Positions 17,365-26,167 of a stretch of DNA of 64,000 bases are shown here, one piece after another. A model generated the notes under the pieces. That model had not been told where the DNA came from, did no database searches, and worked only from the letters and a program-made list of their open reading frames with translations. The position numbers were made by a program, and so were the translations under genes. This DNA is from JANNNF01 sp040385825. GTDB lineage: Bacteria > Pseudomonadota > Alphaproteobacteria > Rhodobacterales > Rhodobacteraceae. Location of the stretch: contig JAZKGQ010000003.1 of NCBI GenBank assembly GCA_040385825.1, positions 1 to 64,000 on the forward strand, given 5' to 3'. Numbering within the stretch: the first letter of the stretch is position 1; the number at the start of each line of letters is the position of its first letter.

Positions 17365-18021
17365 TTACAGGCTGTCGAGAATGCGGGTGGCCTCATGGCG
17401 CGGGTCGGCCAGTTTGCTGCGGTCCTCACCGGGGTAAAACCGCGCGCGGGTGGCGGTGGGCATCGGGGCCGGGGTGGCGATCACCACGCGGGGGCCGATC
17501 TTGGCGGATTCCGCCTGCCAGTTGCGGGCAAGGGTGATTTGCGCGGCTTTGGTGGCGCCATAGGCTGCGGCGAATTTCCGGGCCGTTGCGGGGTCGTCCA
17601 GGAACAGCGCAGTCCCGCTGTGGGCGCGCAGCAGCGGTTCGACCAGTGTGATCAGGTCGGCACTGGCGCGCAGGTTGGTGGCGATGGATTTGTCGAGGTC
17701 TTTCAGATCAACCGACCCTGCCGGGGCCAGCGAGGTCGCGTGAATGGCCGTATGCGCCCAGAGGCCAAGCCCACCCCAACGGTCGTGCAGGCTGCGGCAC
17801 AGATGGCGCATCGCATCGCCATTGGTCACGTCCATCGGGGCCAGGGTCAGGCTGCCGGCCCCCGGAAGTTTGGCGGATTTCACGCGGTCATCGAGGTCTT
17901 CCAGACCCCCCACCGTGCGGGCGACCGCCACCACATGCCAGCCCCTCAGCGCCAGTTGTTCGGCCAGGGCCGCACCAAGGCCGCGCGAGGCACCTGTCAC
18001 GAGGGCGATTTTTGCGGCCAT
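17365..18021 (-). CDS. short-chain dehydrogenase/reductase
   Basis: A 218-aa SDR. TGASRGLG near residue 9 binds the dinucleotide and YGATK carries the catalytic Tyr and Lys; the Ser position of the triad appears weak (TALFLDDPATAR), so activity on a classical substrate is uncertain. It is the last gene of a leftward purF-DUF1801-SDR set, separated from DUF1801 by an R1 repeat. Substrate unknown. Confidence 0.83.
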   Translation of the reverse strand: MAAKIALVTGASRGLGAALAEQLALRGWHVVAVARTVGGLEDLDDRVKSAKLPGAGSLTLAPMDVTNGDAMRHLCRSLHDRWGGLGLWAHTAIHATSLAPAGSVDLKDLDKSIATNLRASADLITLVEPLLRAHSGTALFLDDPATARKFAAAYGATKAAQITLARNWQAESAKIGPRVVIATPAPMPTATRARFYPGEDRSKLADPRHEATRILDSL

Positions 18022-18055
18022 GTCTTGTCCTTCCGGGGCGGATCTGGCCCGATGT

Positions 18056-18094
18056 CGGAGCCTCCGGCGGGGATATTTTAGCCAATGTGAAATG
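18056..18094 (+). repeat. R1 repeat copy d (degenerate)
   Basis: CGGAGCCTCCG self-complementary start, then GCGGG-GATATTTTAGCC-AATGTGAAATGG. It shares the GCCTCCGGC and GATATTT parts with the family but not the ACAGATGATG end. It lies between two minus-strand genes but reads on the plus strand. Confidence 0.6.
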
Positions 18095-18105
18095 GCAAGA
18101 GCGGC

Positions 18106-18480
18106 TCAGGGTTTGGTGTAGCCAAGGCTGAGTTCTGCCTGGCGCAGGGTCAGGATTTGCTGGATCAGGCAGGCGGGCAACGGGCGTTCGGGGGTGAACA
18201 GCACGCCGGATCTGGAGGTCTTGAAGGGGGTGCCGTCGATGCGGGGGATGACCGAACCCGAATGGGGGTACAGGCCCAGATTGTGTTTGAAGGCGGCGTA
18301 GCCCATGACCATCCTGCCCTTCGGCCCCGGCTGGCGCAGGCCGAGCATGGCGTAGCTGAGGCATTCGACATGGTCGGGCAGCAGGTGGCGGAGGGTGTCG
18401 CGCAGGGCTTGCAGGGCTTGGCGCTGGTCGGCGGGCAGGGCGGCAAGGTAGGCGTCAACCTGCGCCGCCCCCGCTGTCAC
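18106..18480 (-). CDS. DUF1801 / YdhG-like iron-chaperone-fold protein
   Basis: A 124-aa protein with the DUF1801 layout: YLAALPADQRQALQALRDTL, PDHVECLSYAMLG, a central KGRMVMGYAAFKHNLGLYP and a C-terminal LPACLIQQILTLRQAEL. Relatives share a frataxin-like fold; their function is not well settled. The GTG start at 18480 overlaps the purF stop as GTGA, so it is translated with purF; a longer frame to 18561 lies inside purF and is rejected. Confidence 0.78.
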   Translation of the reverse strand: MTAGAAQVDAYLAALPADQRQALQALRDTLRHLLPDHVECLSYAMLGLRQPGPKGRMVMGYAAFKHNLGLYPHSGSVIPRIDGTPFKTSRSGVLFTPERPLPACLIQQILTLRQAELSLGYTKP

Positions 18481-19940
18481 TGGGCGGCCTTCATCTCGAA
18501 CCCTTCTTCGATCTTGTCCGAAGGGGCCACCGGGTATTCGCCGGAAAAGCAGGCGTCGCAATATTGCGGTTGGGCGGCATTGCGCCCGCCAGCCTCGCCC
18601 GCCGCGCGGTAGAGGCCATCAAGCGAGATGAATTTCAGGGAATTGACCCCGATCCAGTCGCGCATTTCATCTTCGGACATGGTGGCGGCGAGCAGTTTGG
18701 AGCGTTCGGGCGTGTCGACGCCGTAAAAGCAGGGCCAGGCGGTCGGCGGCGAGGCGATGCGGAAGTGCACCTCGGCGGCGCCCGCCTCGAGGATCATGTC
18801 CTTGATCTTGCGGCTGGTGGTGCCGCGCACGACGGAATCGTCCACGAGGATCACCCGCTTGCCCTTGATCAGCGCGCGGTTGACGTTCAGCTTGAGCCGC
18901 ACGCCCATGTTGCGGATGGATTCCGATGGTTCGATGAAGGTCCGGCCCATGTACTGGTTGCGGATGATCCCCATGGCATAGGGAATGCCGCTTTCCTGGC
19001 TGTAGCCGATGGCGGCAGGTGTGCCGGAATCGGGCACGGGGCAAACGAGGTCGGCCTCGACCGGGGCCTCGCGCGCCAGTTCCACGCCGATCTGGCGGCG
19101 GGTTTCATAGACCGAGCGGCCGCCGATGATGCTGTCGGGGCGGCTGAAATAGACGTTCTCGAAGATGCAGAACCGCGATTTGGCCGGGGTGAAGGGGCGC
19201 GAGGACTCGACCTTGTTGCCCTCGATCACCACCATTTCGCCGGGTTCGATCTCGCGCACGAATTCGGCGCCGATGATGTCGAGGCCACAGGTTTCGGACG
19301 ACAGCGCCCAGCCATGGTCGGAAATGCGGCCCAGCACCAGCGGGCGCACGCCCAGAGGGTCACGCACGCCGATCAGTTTGGTGCGGGTCATCGCCACGAT
19401 GGAAAACGCGCCTTCGACCCGGCGCAGGGCATCCTTGATGCGTTCGGCCAGCGTCTTCTGGATAGACCGCGCCATCAGGTGGATGATGCATTCGCTGTCG
19501 GACGAGGACTGGAAGATGCTGCCGCGTTCGATCAGTTCACGCCGCAGGGCCACGGCGTTGGTGATGTTGCCGTTATGGGCAATCGCACAGCCGCCCATCG
19601 AGAATTCGCCAAAGAACGGCTGCACATCGCGGATGGCCGTCGCCCCCTTGGACCCGGCGGTGGAATAGCGCACATGCCCGATGGCCAGTTGGCCGGGCAG
19701 GGTGTCCATCACATCGGCCTTGGTGAAATTGTCGCGGACATAGCCGAAGCGGCGGGCCGAGTTGAAGCCGTGGTCAGGGTGATAGCAGACGATCCCCCCG
19801 GCTTCCTGACCGCGATGTTGCAGCGCGTGCAGGCCGAGGGCCACGAAATTCGACGCATCGGCCACGCCGACGGTGCCGAAAATTCCGCACTCCTCTTTCA
19901 GTTTGTCATCATCGAAAGGGTGGGAAAGGAAAGGGCGCAT
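18477..19940 (-). CDS. purF: amidophosphoribosyltransferase
   Basis: Transfers glutamine amide nitrogen to PRPP, giving phosphoribosylamine, the first step of purine synthesis. The 487-aa protein has a short propeptide before Cys18 (EECGIFG), the N-terminal glutaminase nucleophile exposed after cleavage. The PRPP loop is VILVDDSVVRGTTS, and CDACFSGEYP near the C-terminus plus CPVPDSG and WPCFYG fit the [4Fe-4S] (B. subtilis-type) group. The ATG at 19940 has GGAG upstream; an in-frame ATG at 19961 adds seven residues and lacks a better site. Downstream of cvpA, an arrangement common in proteobacteria. Confidence 0.96.
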   Translation of the reverse strand: MRPFLSHPFDDDKLKEECGIFGTVGVADASNFVALGLHALQHRGQEAGGIVCYHPDHGFNSARRFGYVRDNFTKADVMDTLPGQLAIGHVRYSTAGSKGATAIRDVQPFFGEFSMGGCAIAHNGNITNAVALRRELIERGSIFQSSSDSECIIHLMARSIQKTLAERIKDALRRVEGAFSIVAMTRTKLIGVRDPLGVRPLVLGRISDHGWALSSETCGLDIIGAEFVREIEPGEMVVIEGNKVESSRPFTPAKSRFCIFENVYFSRPDSIIGGRSVYETRRQIGVELAREAPVEADLVCPVPDSGTPAAIGYSQESGIPYAMGIIRNQYMGRTFIEPSESIRNMGVRLKLNVNRALIKGKRVILVDDSVVRGTTSRKIKDMILEAGAAEVHFRIASPPTAWPCFYGVDTPERSKLLAATMSEDEMRDWIGVNSLKFISLDGLYRAAGEAGGRNAAQPQYCDACFSGEYPVAPSDKIEEGFEMKAAQ

Positions 19941-19962
19941 GGGCACTCCGAATCCGGGCAAG

Positions 19963-19976
19963 GGGGGCTGGCCCCC
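19963..19976. repeat. GGGGGC-TG-GCCCCC hairpin before purF
   Basis: On the minus strand it reads GGGGGC-CA-GCCCCC, the same stem and CA loop as R1 copies b and i, but without GATATTT. It lies in the cvpA-purF gap. Confidence 0.45.
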
Positions 19977-20044
19977 ATTTAGGCCAACGTTACGCCAGTG
20001 TCACGCACCGAATGCCGCGCTGCGGCGCGGCGTCAACCGAGGCC

Positions 20045-20659
20045 TCAGTTGACGGGGGCGGGCGCTGCTTCGGCAGGAACCGGGGTGGCAGGGGCCGGGG
20101 TGGCGGGGGCGGCGCAGATATTGGTCAGTTCATTGTAGCGCGCCACGATCCAGCCGGGGGCGTCGGTCGGGATCTGCTGGTCGATATTGGCCTGAAACGA
20201 TGCGAACACCTTGGCGGTGCGCGAATTGTCGATCATCGGCACCGCCTGATCGGCCACCGCGCGGTCATAGACGATGAAGGCCACCGCGATCAGCAGCACG
20301 CCGCGCACGACGCCGAACAGGAAGCCCAGGGCCTGATCGATGCCGCCAAGGGCCGACCGCTGCACCACCGACGAAAACAGCGGAGTGAACAGGGCGGCGA
20401 TGATCAATCCGATGGCAAACACCACCGCAAAGGCGCCCACCACCGACAATTCGCAACTGTCGGCCAGAAAGGACCCGACGACCGGAATTTCCTTGACCAG
20501 AGGCTGGACCGATTCGGCGAAGACATAGGCCAGCACCGCAGCACCGATCCAGCCGGCAATCGCCATCGCCTCGCGCACCAGACCGCGCGAATAGGCCAGA
20601 ATGGCCGACAGCAGGATGATGACCGCAGCGCCTGCGTCGATGATGGTGAAGCCGTCCAT
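20045..20659 (-). CDS. cvpA: CvpA family membrane protein
   Basis: A 204-aa inner-membrane protein of the colicin V production family. Four hydrophobic helices are visible (about residues 8-24, 29-47, 66-88 and 102-122), including the conserved AYSRGLVREAM and LGFLFGVVRGVLL segments. The C-terminal tail is Ala/Pro-rich (APATPAPATPVPAEAAPAP). AAGGAG precedes the ATG at 20659. CvpA proteins have been tied to envelope integrity; the biochemical role is unclear. It lies between radA and purF. Confidence 0.9.
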   Translation of the reverse strand: MDGFTIIDAGAAVIILLSAILAYSRGLVREAMAIAGWIGAAVLAYVFAESVQPLVKEIPVVGSFLADSCELSVVGAFAVVFAIGLIIAALFTPLFSSVVQRSALGGIDQALGFLFGVVRGVLLIAVAFIVYDRAVADQAVPMIDNSRTAKVFASFQANIDQQIPTDAPGWIVARYNELTNICAAPATPAPATPVPAEAAPAPVN

Positions 20660-20678
20660 TCGTATTCTCCTTGCGGGG

Positions 20679-22034
20679 TCAACCTGCCCCGAACATCTCG
20701 CCGACAAAGGCCGTCAGATCAGGCATCTGCCGCAGCCGCAACCCGGTATCCGCCCCGAGCTTGGAGTGGCTGGGCACCGTGGCCTGCTGAAAACCAAGTT
20801 TCGAGGCCTCTTTCAACCTGTTTTCGGTCTGCCCCACCGGACGCAGCGCGCCAGACAGCGAAATCTCACCAAAAAGCACCATGTCTGGCGGAATTGCCAC
20901 ATCCTCGCGGGCCGACAGCAGCGCCCCTGCCACCGCCAGATCGGCGGCGGGGTCGTTGACGCGCATGCCGCCCGCCACGTTCAGGAACACGTCCAGCCCG
21001 GTGAAGGGGATGCCACAGCGAGCCTCCAGCACCGCCAGAATGGTCGACAGCCGCCCGCCATCCAGCCCCACGACCGTCCGGCGCGGGGTGCCAAGGGGGG
21101 AAGGCGCGACCAGCGCCTGAATCTCGGTCAGCACGGGGCGGGTGCCTTCGATGCCGGCAAAGACCGCAGACCCCGGCGCAGGCGTATCGCGCGACGACAG
21201 GAACAGCGCCGAGGGGTTGGTGACCTGTTGCAACCCGTTGCCGGTCATCTCGAACACGCCGATCTCATCCGCCGGGCCAAAGCGGTTCTTCACCGCGCGC
21301 AGGATGCGGAACTGGTGGCCGCGTTCGCCCTCGAAATAAAGCACGGTATCGACCATGTGTTCGACCACACGGGGGCCGGCAATCTGGCCGTCCTTGGTGA
21401 CATGGCCCACAAGGATGATCGCCACACCCTTGCGCTTGGCAAAGGCGACCAGCTCATGCGCCGCCGCGCGCACCTGACTGACTGATCCGGGGGCGGCCTC
21501 GACCGAATCGAGCCACATGGTCTGGATGCTGTCGATGATTGCAAGGGCGGGGCGTTCGGTATCCAGCGTGGTCAGAATGTCGCGCAGGTTGGTTTCGGCG
21601 CCCAAGGCCACCGGGGCATCCGTCAGACCCAACCGCTGCGCCCGCATGCGGACCTGCGCGCTTGCCTCCTCGCCCGAGATGTAGAGCACCTTCAGCCCCA
21701 TGCGGGCAAAGCTGGCGGCGGCTTGCAGCAGCAAGGTGGATTTGCCGATGCCGGGGTCGCCGCCGACCAGAATGGCCGATGCCTGCACCAGGCCGCCGCC
21801 CAACACCCGGTCCAGCTCGTCTATGCCGGACGAGGCACGCGGCGGCGGGGCTTCTTCGGTGGCAAGGTCGGTCAGCGGGATGGCGCGGCCGCGCGCGCCA
21901 AGCGATTTTGGGGCGGTGGACAGCGGGGCTTCTTCGATCAGGGTGTTCCAGGCACCACAGCCGTCACATTTGCCGATCCATTTGCGGTGGGCCGTGCCGC
22001 AGGCGGTGCAGGTGAAGGCGGGGGCTTTGCTCAT
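20679..22034 (-). CDS. radA: DNA repair protein RadA
   Basis: A 451-aa RecA-like ATPase that helps process recombination intermediates (branch migration). It has an N-terminal zinc finger (C9-x2-C12 ... C23-x2-C26), Walker A GGDPGIGKSTLL, the RadA-specific KNRFG motif (AVKNRFGPADE) and a C-terminal Lon-like domain (LDVFLNVAGGMRVNDPAADLAVAGAL, a stretch with its motif split over two strands). The ATG at 22034 puts the zinc finger at the usual place; a longer frame to 22070 adds 12 unsupported residues. Ends 19 bp before cvpA. Confidence 0.95.
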   Translation of the reverse strand: MSKAPAFTCTACGTAHRKWIGKCDGCGAWNTLIEEAPLSTAPKSLGARGRAIPLTDLATEEAPPPRASSGIDELDRVLGGGLVQASAILVGGDPGIGKSTLLLQAAASFARMGLKVLYISGEEASAQVRMRAQRLGLTDAPVALGAETNLRDILTTLDTERPALAIIDSIQTMWLDSVEAAPGSVSQVRAAAHELVAFAKRKGVAIILVGHVTKDGQIAGPRVVEHMVDTVLYFEGERGHQFRILRAVKNRFGPADEIGVFEMTGNGLQQVTNPSALFLSSRDTPAPGSAVFAGIEGTRPVLTEIQALVAPSPLGTPRRTVVGLDGGRLSTILAVLEARCGIPFTGLDVFLNVAGGMRVNDPAADLAVAGALLSAREDVAIPPDMVLFGEISLSGALRPVGQTENRLKEASKLGFQQATVPSHSKLGADTGLRLRQMPDLTAFVGEMFGAG

Positions 22035-22082
22035 GCGTCTTTCCTGCACCAGAATGGGGCGGGGCGGCAAGAGGGGCTGCGC

Positions 22083-22856
22083 TTACGTCACCTGTGCGGC
22101 CTTGGGCAGGCTGACCACATTGGCGTCGCGCAGATCGTCGACATCAACCAGATAGCCAAGGCTGGGCAGGATTTCCTTCAGATCGGCCTCCAGCCGGCGC
22201 AACTGGGTCTGGGCCATGCGTTCCTCGGCATCCACGTCCTGCGACCAGCGGCGCAACTCGTCACAGGTGCGGCGCGCGATGGCCAGACGGTCGGTCAGGC
22301 TGTGAACCTCTTCCTGCCGCTGTTTCAGGAATTCGCGCGCCCGCGCCACTTTGACATCAGAATAGGCGCGGGCCAGTTCGCGGGTTTCCAGGCTCATCTG
22401 GGCCGCCATCTGCAACAGTTCGGGTTCCAGATGGCCAAGGTCGGGGTGGTTGCGCAGATGGTCCATCCGGGCGCGCATGGCGTCAAATTCACCCGACAGG
22501 GCGAACACGCTGGCGCGGTCGGCGGCATGGGCCATGCGGTAGGCGCGGGCCACATCCTCCATCCCCATGGCGAAACTGCGGTGGCTGCGTTCCAGCCGGG
22601 CCATGCGGGAATTGGCAGGCAGGTAAAAGCACAACAGGCAAAACAGCAGGCACAGCGCAATCTGCACCCACATGCCCGCCGCGGGCAGGGTCAGACTGCC
22701 AAAGGACAGATACAGCGTGGGCCAGGGCAACCAGCCCAGACCCGCTGCCGCAGTCACGGCAAGCAGGGCCAGCGTGCAGCCCACAATCAGCGCCTGCGCT
22801 GCCGTCTGCCCCCATTCCCGAAAAAGGTGCAGGGCACCCGACAAAGCAACAGACAT
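22083..22856 (-). CDS. membrane-anchored coiled-coil protein upstream of radA
   Basis: A 257-aa protein with two N-terminal transmembrane helices (about residues 19-42 and 58-80) followed by a long charged, helical, coiled-coil-prone region (residues 85-235) rich in Glu, Arg and Leu. Homologues in Rhodobacteraceae often carry the label DNA repair protein, apparently only because they sit beside radA; nothing in the sequence shows a nuclease or ATPase. The ATG at 22856 follows GGGGGG. Function unknown. Confidence 0.7.
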   Translation of the reverse strand: MSVALSGALHLFREWGQTAAQALIVGCTLALLAVTAAAGLGWLPWPTLYLSFGSLTLPAAGMWVQIALCLLFCLLCFYLPANSRMARLERSHRSFAMGMEDVARAYRMAHAADRASVFALSGEFDAMRARMDHLRNHPDLGHLEPELLQMAAQMSLETRELARAYSDVKVARAREFLKQRQEEVHSLTDRLAIARRTCDELRRWSQDVDAEERMAQTQLRRLEADLKEILPSLGYLVDVDDLRDANVVSLPKAAQVT

Positions 22857-23017
22857 CACGACCCCCCGACGGATTACCCCATGAAAAGGCGGGGAATCGC
22901 GGCTTTGGCAAGTTTTTTCGTGCAGAATTTCCGAAAATTGCCTTAAAATCAGGTGGATATCAGGCGTTGTTGAAGTATTGGAAACAATCTTCAACCCTTG
23001 GAATAGTGGTGCTCGCC

Positions 23018-23395
23018 CTATGGCAGCATGGCCACCCGGACCAGCGCGACAGCCACCGCCACCGCGATCGCCACAAGATGCGCAATCACCAGACCATGCG
23101 CCCAGACCGGGGTGGGGCGATGGGTCCAGACGTGATGCGCCCAGAACCCGACCAGCCCAAGCCAGCCCAGAATGGTGATCATGCCCGACAGTTGCTGCCA
23201 CTCGACCTGCGAAAAGGTGACGGGGGCAAAGATCCAGATGGTCAGCCCCCCGGCCCAGGCGGTCAGGCGGCGGTTGCCGCGTTCATGCTCCATCCAGCCC
23301 GTCAGGCCGGCGATGCAGATGGTGACAGGCAGCAGCACCAGCAGCCAGTGCAGGATGGGCGAGGGGCTGTGAAGCTGCTGCCACACCGCGTCCAT
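23018..23395 (-). CDS. small integral membrane protein after mlaF
   Basis: A 125-aa protein with about four hydrophobic helices (SPILHWLLVLLPVTICIAGL, RRLTAWAGGLTIWIFAPV, LSGMITILGWLGLVGFWAHH, LVIAHLVAIAVAVAVALV). Its ATG overlaps the mlaF stop (TAATG), so it is almost certainly translated with it. I do not recognise a family. Position suggests an accessory role for the MlaEF transporter, but this is inference only. Confidence 0.65.
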   Translation of the reverse strand: MDAVWQQLHSPSPILHWLLVLLPVTICIAGLTGWMEHERGNRRLTAWAGGLTIWIFAPVTFSQVEWQQLSGMITILGWLGLVGFWAHHVWTHRPTPVWAHGLVIAHLVAIAVAVAVALVRVAMLP

Positions 23396-24141
23396 TACCG
23401 CACCGCGGCAATGGGGCCTGTGGCACGGCCATGGATGAACTGTTGCACATAAGGGTCTGGCGTGGCGTCCATTTCTGACACAGGGCCTGTCCACTGGATC
23501 ACCCCGTCATGCAGCATCGCCACATGGTCGGCAATGGCGCGCACCGATGTCATGTCATGGGTGATGGTCATGGCGGTGGCGCCCATTTCCACCACGATCT
23601 CGCGGATCAGATCGTTGATCACGCCCGCCATGATCGGGTCCAGCCCGGTGGTGGGTTCGTCAAAGAAGATGATCTCGGGTTCGGCCGCAATGGCGCGGGC
23701 CAACCCCACCCGTTTCTGCATGCCGCCCGACAGTTCTGCCGGGTAAAGGTCGGCGACCGCAGGGGTCAGCCCCACACGGCGCAGCTTTTCAACGGCGATC
23801 TCGCGGGCCTGGGCTTTGGGCAGCGCATTGGCCCCCCGCATCAGGCGGAAGGCCACGTTTTCCCAGACCCGCAGCGAATCGAACAGGGCGGCGCCCTGGA
23901 ACAGCATGCCAAACCGGGCGAGGAAGGCATCACGCTCGGCGTGGCGCACATCGGTTCCGTCCAGGCGGATGGTGCCCGCATCGGGGCGCACAAGGCCAAG
24001 AATGCATTTCAGCAGCACAGATTTGCCGGTTCCCGACCCGCCGATGATCACCATGCTGCTGCCCTTGGCAATCGTCAGGTTCACCCCGCGCAGCACGCGG
24101 TTGGGGCCGAAAGTCTTGGTGACGGCGGACAGCGCGATCAT
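23395..24141 (-). CDS. mlaF: phospholipid/retrograde transport ABC ATPase, MlaF-like
   Basis: A 248-aa ABC ATPase: Walker A GGSGTGKSVLL near residue 35, signature LSGGMQKRVGLARA, Walker B EIIFFDEPTTGLDP and His-switch ITHDM. The closeness to MlaF/Ttg2A rests on GMLFQGAALFDSLRVWENVAF and the adjoining mlaE. MlaFE complexes move phospholipids between the two membranes and maintain outer-membrane asymmetry. It overlaps the end of mlaE by 4 bp. Substrate-binding partners MlaD/MlaC are not in the window. Confidence 0.9.
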   Translation of the reverse strand: MIALSAVTKTFGPNRVLRGVNLTIAKGSSMVIIGGSGTGKSVLLKCILGLVRPDAGTIRLDGTDVRHAERDAFLARFGMLFQGAALFDSLRVWENVAFRLMRGANALPKAQAREIAVEKLRRVGLTPAVADLYPAELSGGMQKRVGLARAIAAEPEIIFFDEPTTGLDPIMAGVINDLIREIVVEMGATAMTITHDMTSVRAIADHVAMLHDGVIQWTGPVSEMDATPDPYVQQFIHGRATGPIAAVR

Positions 24142-24920
24142 GAGGTGAAGAACACTTCTGTCAGCAGGTAATTGGCGGCCAGGATCAGCACCGAAGCCCC
24201 GACCACGGCGGTTTTGGTCGCAGCCCCCACGCCCTGCGCGCCGCGCGCCGAATTCATGCCGTGATAGCAGCCCATCACCGCGATGATGAACCCGAACGCC
24301 GCCCCTTTCAGCAGACCTGACCCCACATCCCAGACCTCCAGAAAGTCGGTGGTGGTGCGCAGATAGCTGGCAGAATTGAAATCAAGCCGGGTGATGCCCA
24401 CCAGCCAGCCGCCCATGATGCCGATGGCATCGCCCACGGCCACCAGAACCGGCACGGCGAGGGTTGCGGCCAGAACGCGCGGAACGGCAAGGTATTTCAA
24501 CGGGTTGGTCGACAGGGTGACAAGTGCGTCGATCTGTTCGGTCACTTTCATGGTGCCGATTTCGGCAGCAATACTTGAGGCGACCCTTGCCGCCACCATC
24601 AGCCCGCCCAACACAGGCCCCAACTCACGCGCCATGCCGATGGCAACGATGCTGGGCACCACCGCCTCGGCATTGAAGCGCGCGCCGCCGGAATAGATCT
24701 GCAAGGCCAGCGCGCCGCCGGTGAACACGGCGGTCAGGCCCACCACCGGCAGGGAAAACCAGCCGATCTGCAACAGGGCGGCGGCAAATTCACGCGGGTA
24801 GAACGGCGGGCGGAAGATGTGGCTGATGACTGCACCCGCAAACAGCACCACGCGGCCAAGGGCGGCAAGGGCCGCCAGAACCGGGCGGCCTAATGCGGCC
24901 AGCGGCACGGCGGGGGTCAC
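24138..24920 (-). CDS. mlaE: MlaE family ABC permease
   Basis: A 260-aa permease (DUF140/MlaE). Multiple hydrophobic helices are visible, with the family motifs ARELGPVLGGLMVAARVASSIAAEIGTMKVTEQIDAL (two adjacent segments) and the C-terminal GCYHGMNSARGAQGVGAATKTAVV. It starts at a GTG at 24920 that overlaps the alr stop as GTGA. Works with MlaF as a lipid transporter. The operon alr-mlaE-mlaF links a peptidoglycan precursor enzyme to envelope lipid transport. Confidence 0.9.
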   Translation of the reverse strand: MTPAVPLAALGRPVLAALAALGRVVLFAGAVISHIFRPPFYPREFAAALLQIGWFSLPVVGLTAVFTGGALALQIYSGGARFNAEAVVPSIVAIGMARELGPVLGGLMVAARVASSIAAEIGTMKVTEQIDALVTLSTNPLKYLAVPRVLAATLAVPVLVAVGDAIGIMGGWLVGITRLDFNSASYLRTTTDFLEVWDVGSGLLKGAAFGFIIAVMGCYHGMNSARGAQGVGAATKTAVVGASVLILAANYLLTEVFFTS

Positions 24921-25966
24921 GCAGCACGCTCTACATAGCGGCGGGCATAGCGGGGGCCAAGGCCGGTCAGCACCTCGTAGCCGATGGTGCCCGCAGCCTC
25001 GGCCAGATCGTCAACCGATTGATGCGGCCCCAGAATATCCAAGCTGCGCGGAATTTCGGCAAGGTGGGTCACATCGACCGTGATCAGGTCCATCGACACC
25101 CGGCCCACCAGCGGGCAGGGGGTATCCCGGTCCCACAGGACGGCATTGTTCGACAGCCCGCGCGGCAGCCCGTCAGCGTAGCCGCCCGATACCGTGGCAA
25201 TCACCGCAGGGGCCTCGGCGGCCCAGGTGGCGGAATAGCCGACGATCTCGCCAGGGTCGATGTCGCGGGTCTGGATGATCGGCAAGGACAGGGTGACAAC
25301 CCGGTTGGCCGATTCAAACGGCAGGCCGCCATAAAGGCCGATGCCGGGGCGGGTCAGGTCGAAATGGTATTGCGGACCCAGCAGGATGCCCCCGGTGGCG
25401 GCAAAGCTGCGCGGAATGCCGGTGCCATCGGTCATCTCGTGGAAGGTCTGCAACTGGTGCAGGTTCATCGGATGGTCGGGTTCATCGGCGCAGGCCAGAT
25501 GCGACATCAAAAGCTGCGGCCCGGCCTCCAGCAGGATGCTCGCCACCGCTTCCCACTCCATCATCTCCATGCCCAGGCGATTCATGCCGGTGTCAAGCTG
25601 CACACCGAAGGCATGGCCGGGCAGCGATTCCAGATGGCGGGTGATCTGTTCAAGGCTGTTCAGCATGGGGGTGAGGTCGAGATCGTGCATCATCTCGGTA
25701 TCGCCCGCCATGTGGCCGGACAGGATGTTGATTTGCGGACCGGGGCCAAGGGCCTGGCGGACCATCGCGCCTTCCTCGGCCACGGCGACGAAGAACCGCC
25801 GCGCGCCTGCCTGCGCCAACGCGCGCGCGACGCGGGTGATGCCAAGCCCGTAGGCGTCGGCCTTGACCACGGCGGCGGTTTGCACGCCTTGCCCGGACAG
25901 CCGGTCAAGCGCGCGCCAGTTGGCGGCGATGGCATCGAGATCAATGGTGAGGCTTGCTGTGGACAT
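24917..25966 (-). CDS. alr: alanine racemase
   Basis: Interconverts L- and D-alanine for peptidoglycan. The 349-aa PLP enzyme has the cofactor lysine K35 in AAVVKADAYGLG, GMNRLGM, the catalytic region around RPGIGLYGG, GYADGLPRGL and the second-domain base region VGRVSMDLITVDVT. Its stop overlaps the mlaE GTG. It is not next to catabolic dad genes, so it is probably the biosynthetic enzyme. The C-terminal region GYEVLTGLGPRYARRYV is typical. Confidence 0.95.
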   Translation of the reverse strand: MSTASLTIDLDAIAANWRALDRLSGQGVQTAAVVKADAYGLGITRVARALAQAGARRFFVAVAEEGAMVRQALGPGPQINILSGHMAGDTEMMHDLDLTPMLNSLEQITRHLESLPGHAFGVQLDTGMNRLGMEMMEWEAVASILLEAGPQLLMSHLACADEPDHPMNLHQLQTFHEMTDGTGIPRSFAATGGILLGPQYHFDLTRPGIGLYGGLPFESANRVVTLSLPIIQTRDIDPGEIVGYSATWAAEAPAVIATVSGGYADGLPRGLSNNAVLWDRDTPCPLVGRVSMDLITVDVTHLAEIPRSLDILGPHQSVDDLAEAAGTIGYEVLTGLGPRYARRYVERAA

Positions 25967-26038
25967 AGCGGTGTTTTGACAGGCGGGGGCTTGGGGTCAA
26001 GGGGGAAAGTTGCGGGTCGGCTGTTCTGGGCAAGGGGG

Positions 26039-26073
26039 GCCGCCTCGGGTGGCATCGAGCCACCCGAGGCGGC
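26039..26073. repeat. perfect 15-5-15 GC-rich inverted repeat between dnaB and alr
   Basis: GCCGCCTCGGGTGGC (26039-26053), loop ATCGA, then its exact reverse complement (26059-26073). The stem is very stable, but no T-run follows on either strand. It lies 37 bp before R1 copy e. Confidence 0.7.
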
Positions 26074-26109
26074 GTTGCCACGGAAGGGGTGGTTGGGCGG
26101 GGGGTGGGC

Positions 26110-26165
26110 GCCTCCGGCAAGCTGGAATGATTTCATTCCAGCATGGATATTTAGGAACAGATGAG
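26110..26165 (+). repeat. R1 repeat copy e
   Basis: GCCTCCGGCAA, a perfect 10-2-10 hairpin (GCTGGAATGA at 26121, TCATTCCAGC ending at 26142), then TG and GATATTTAGGA-ACAGATGAGG. Nearly identical over about 45 bp to the reverse complement of copy g at 32433. Confidence 0.8.
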
Positions 26166-26167
26166 GG

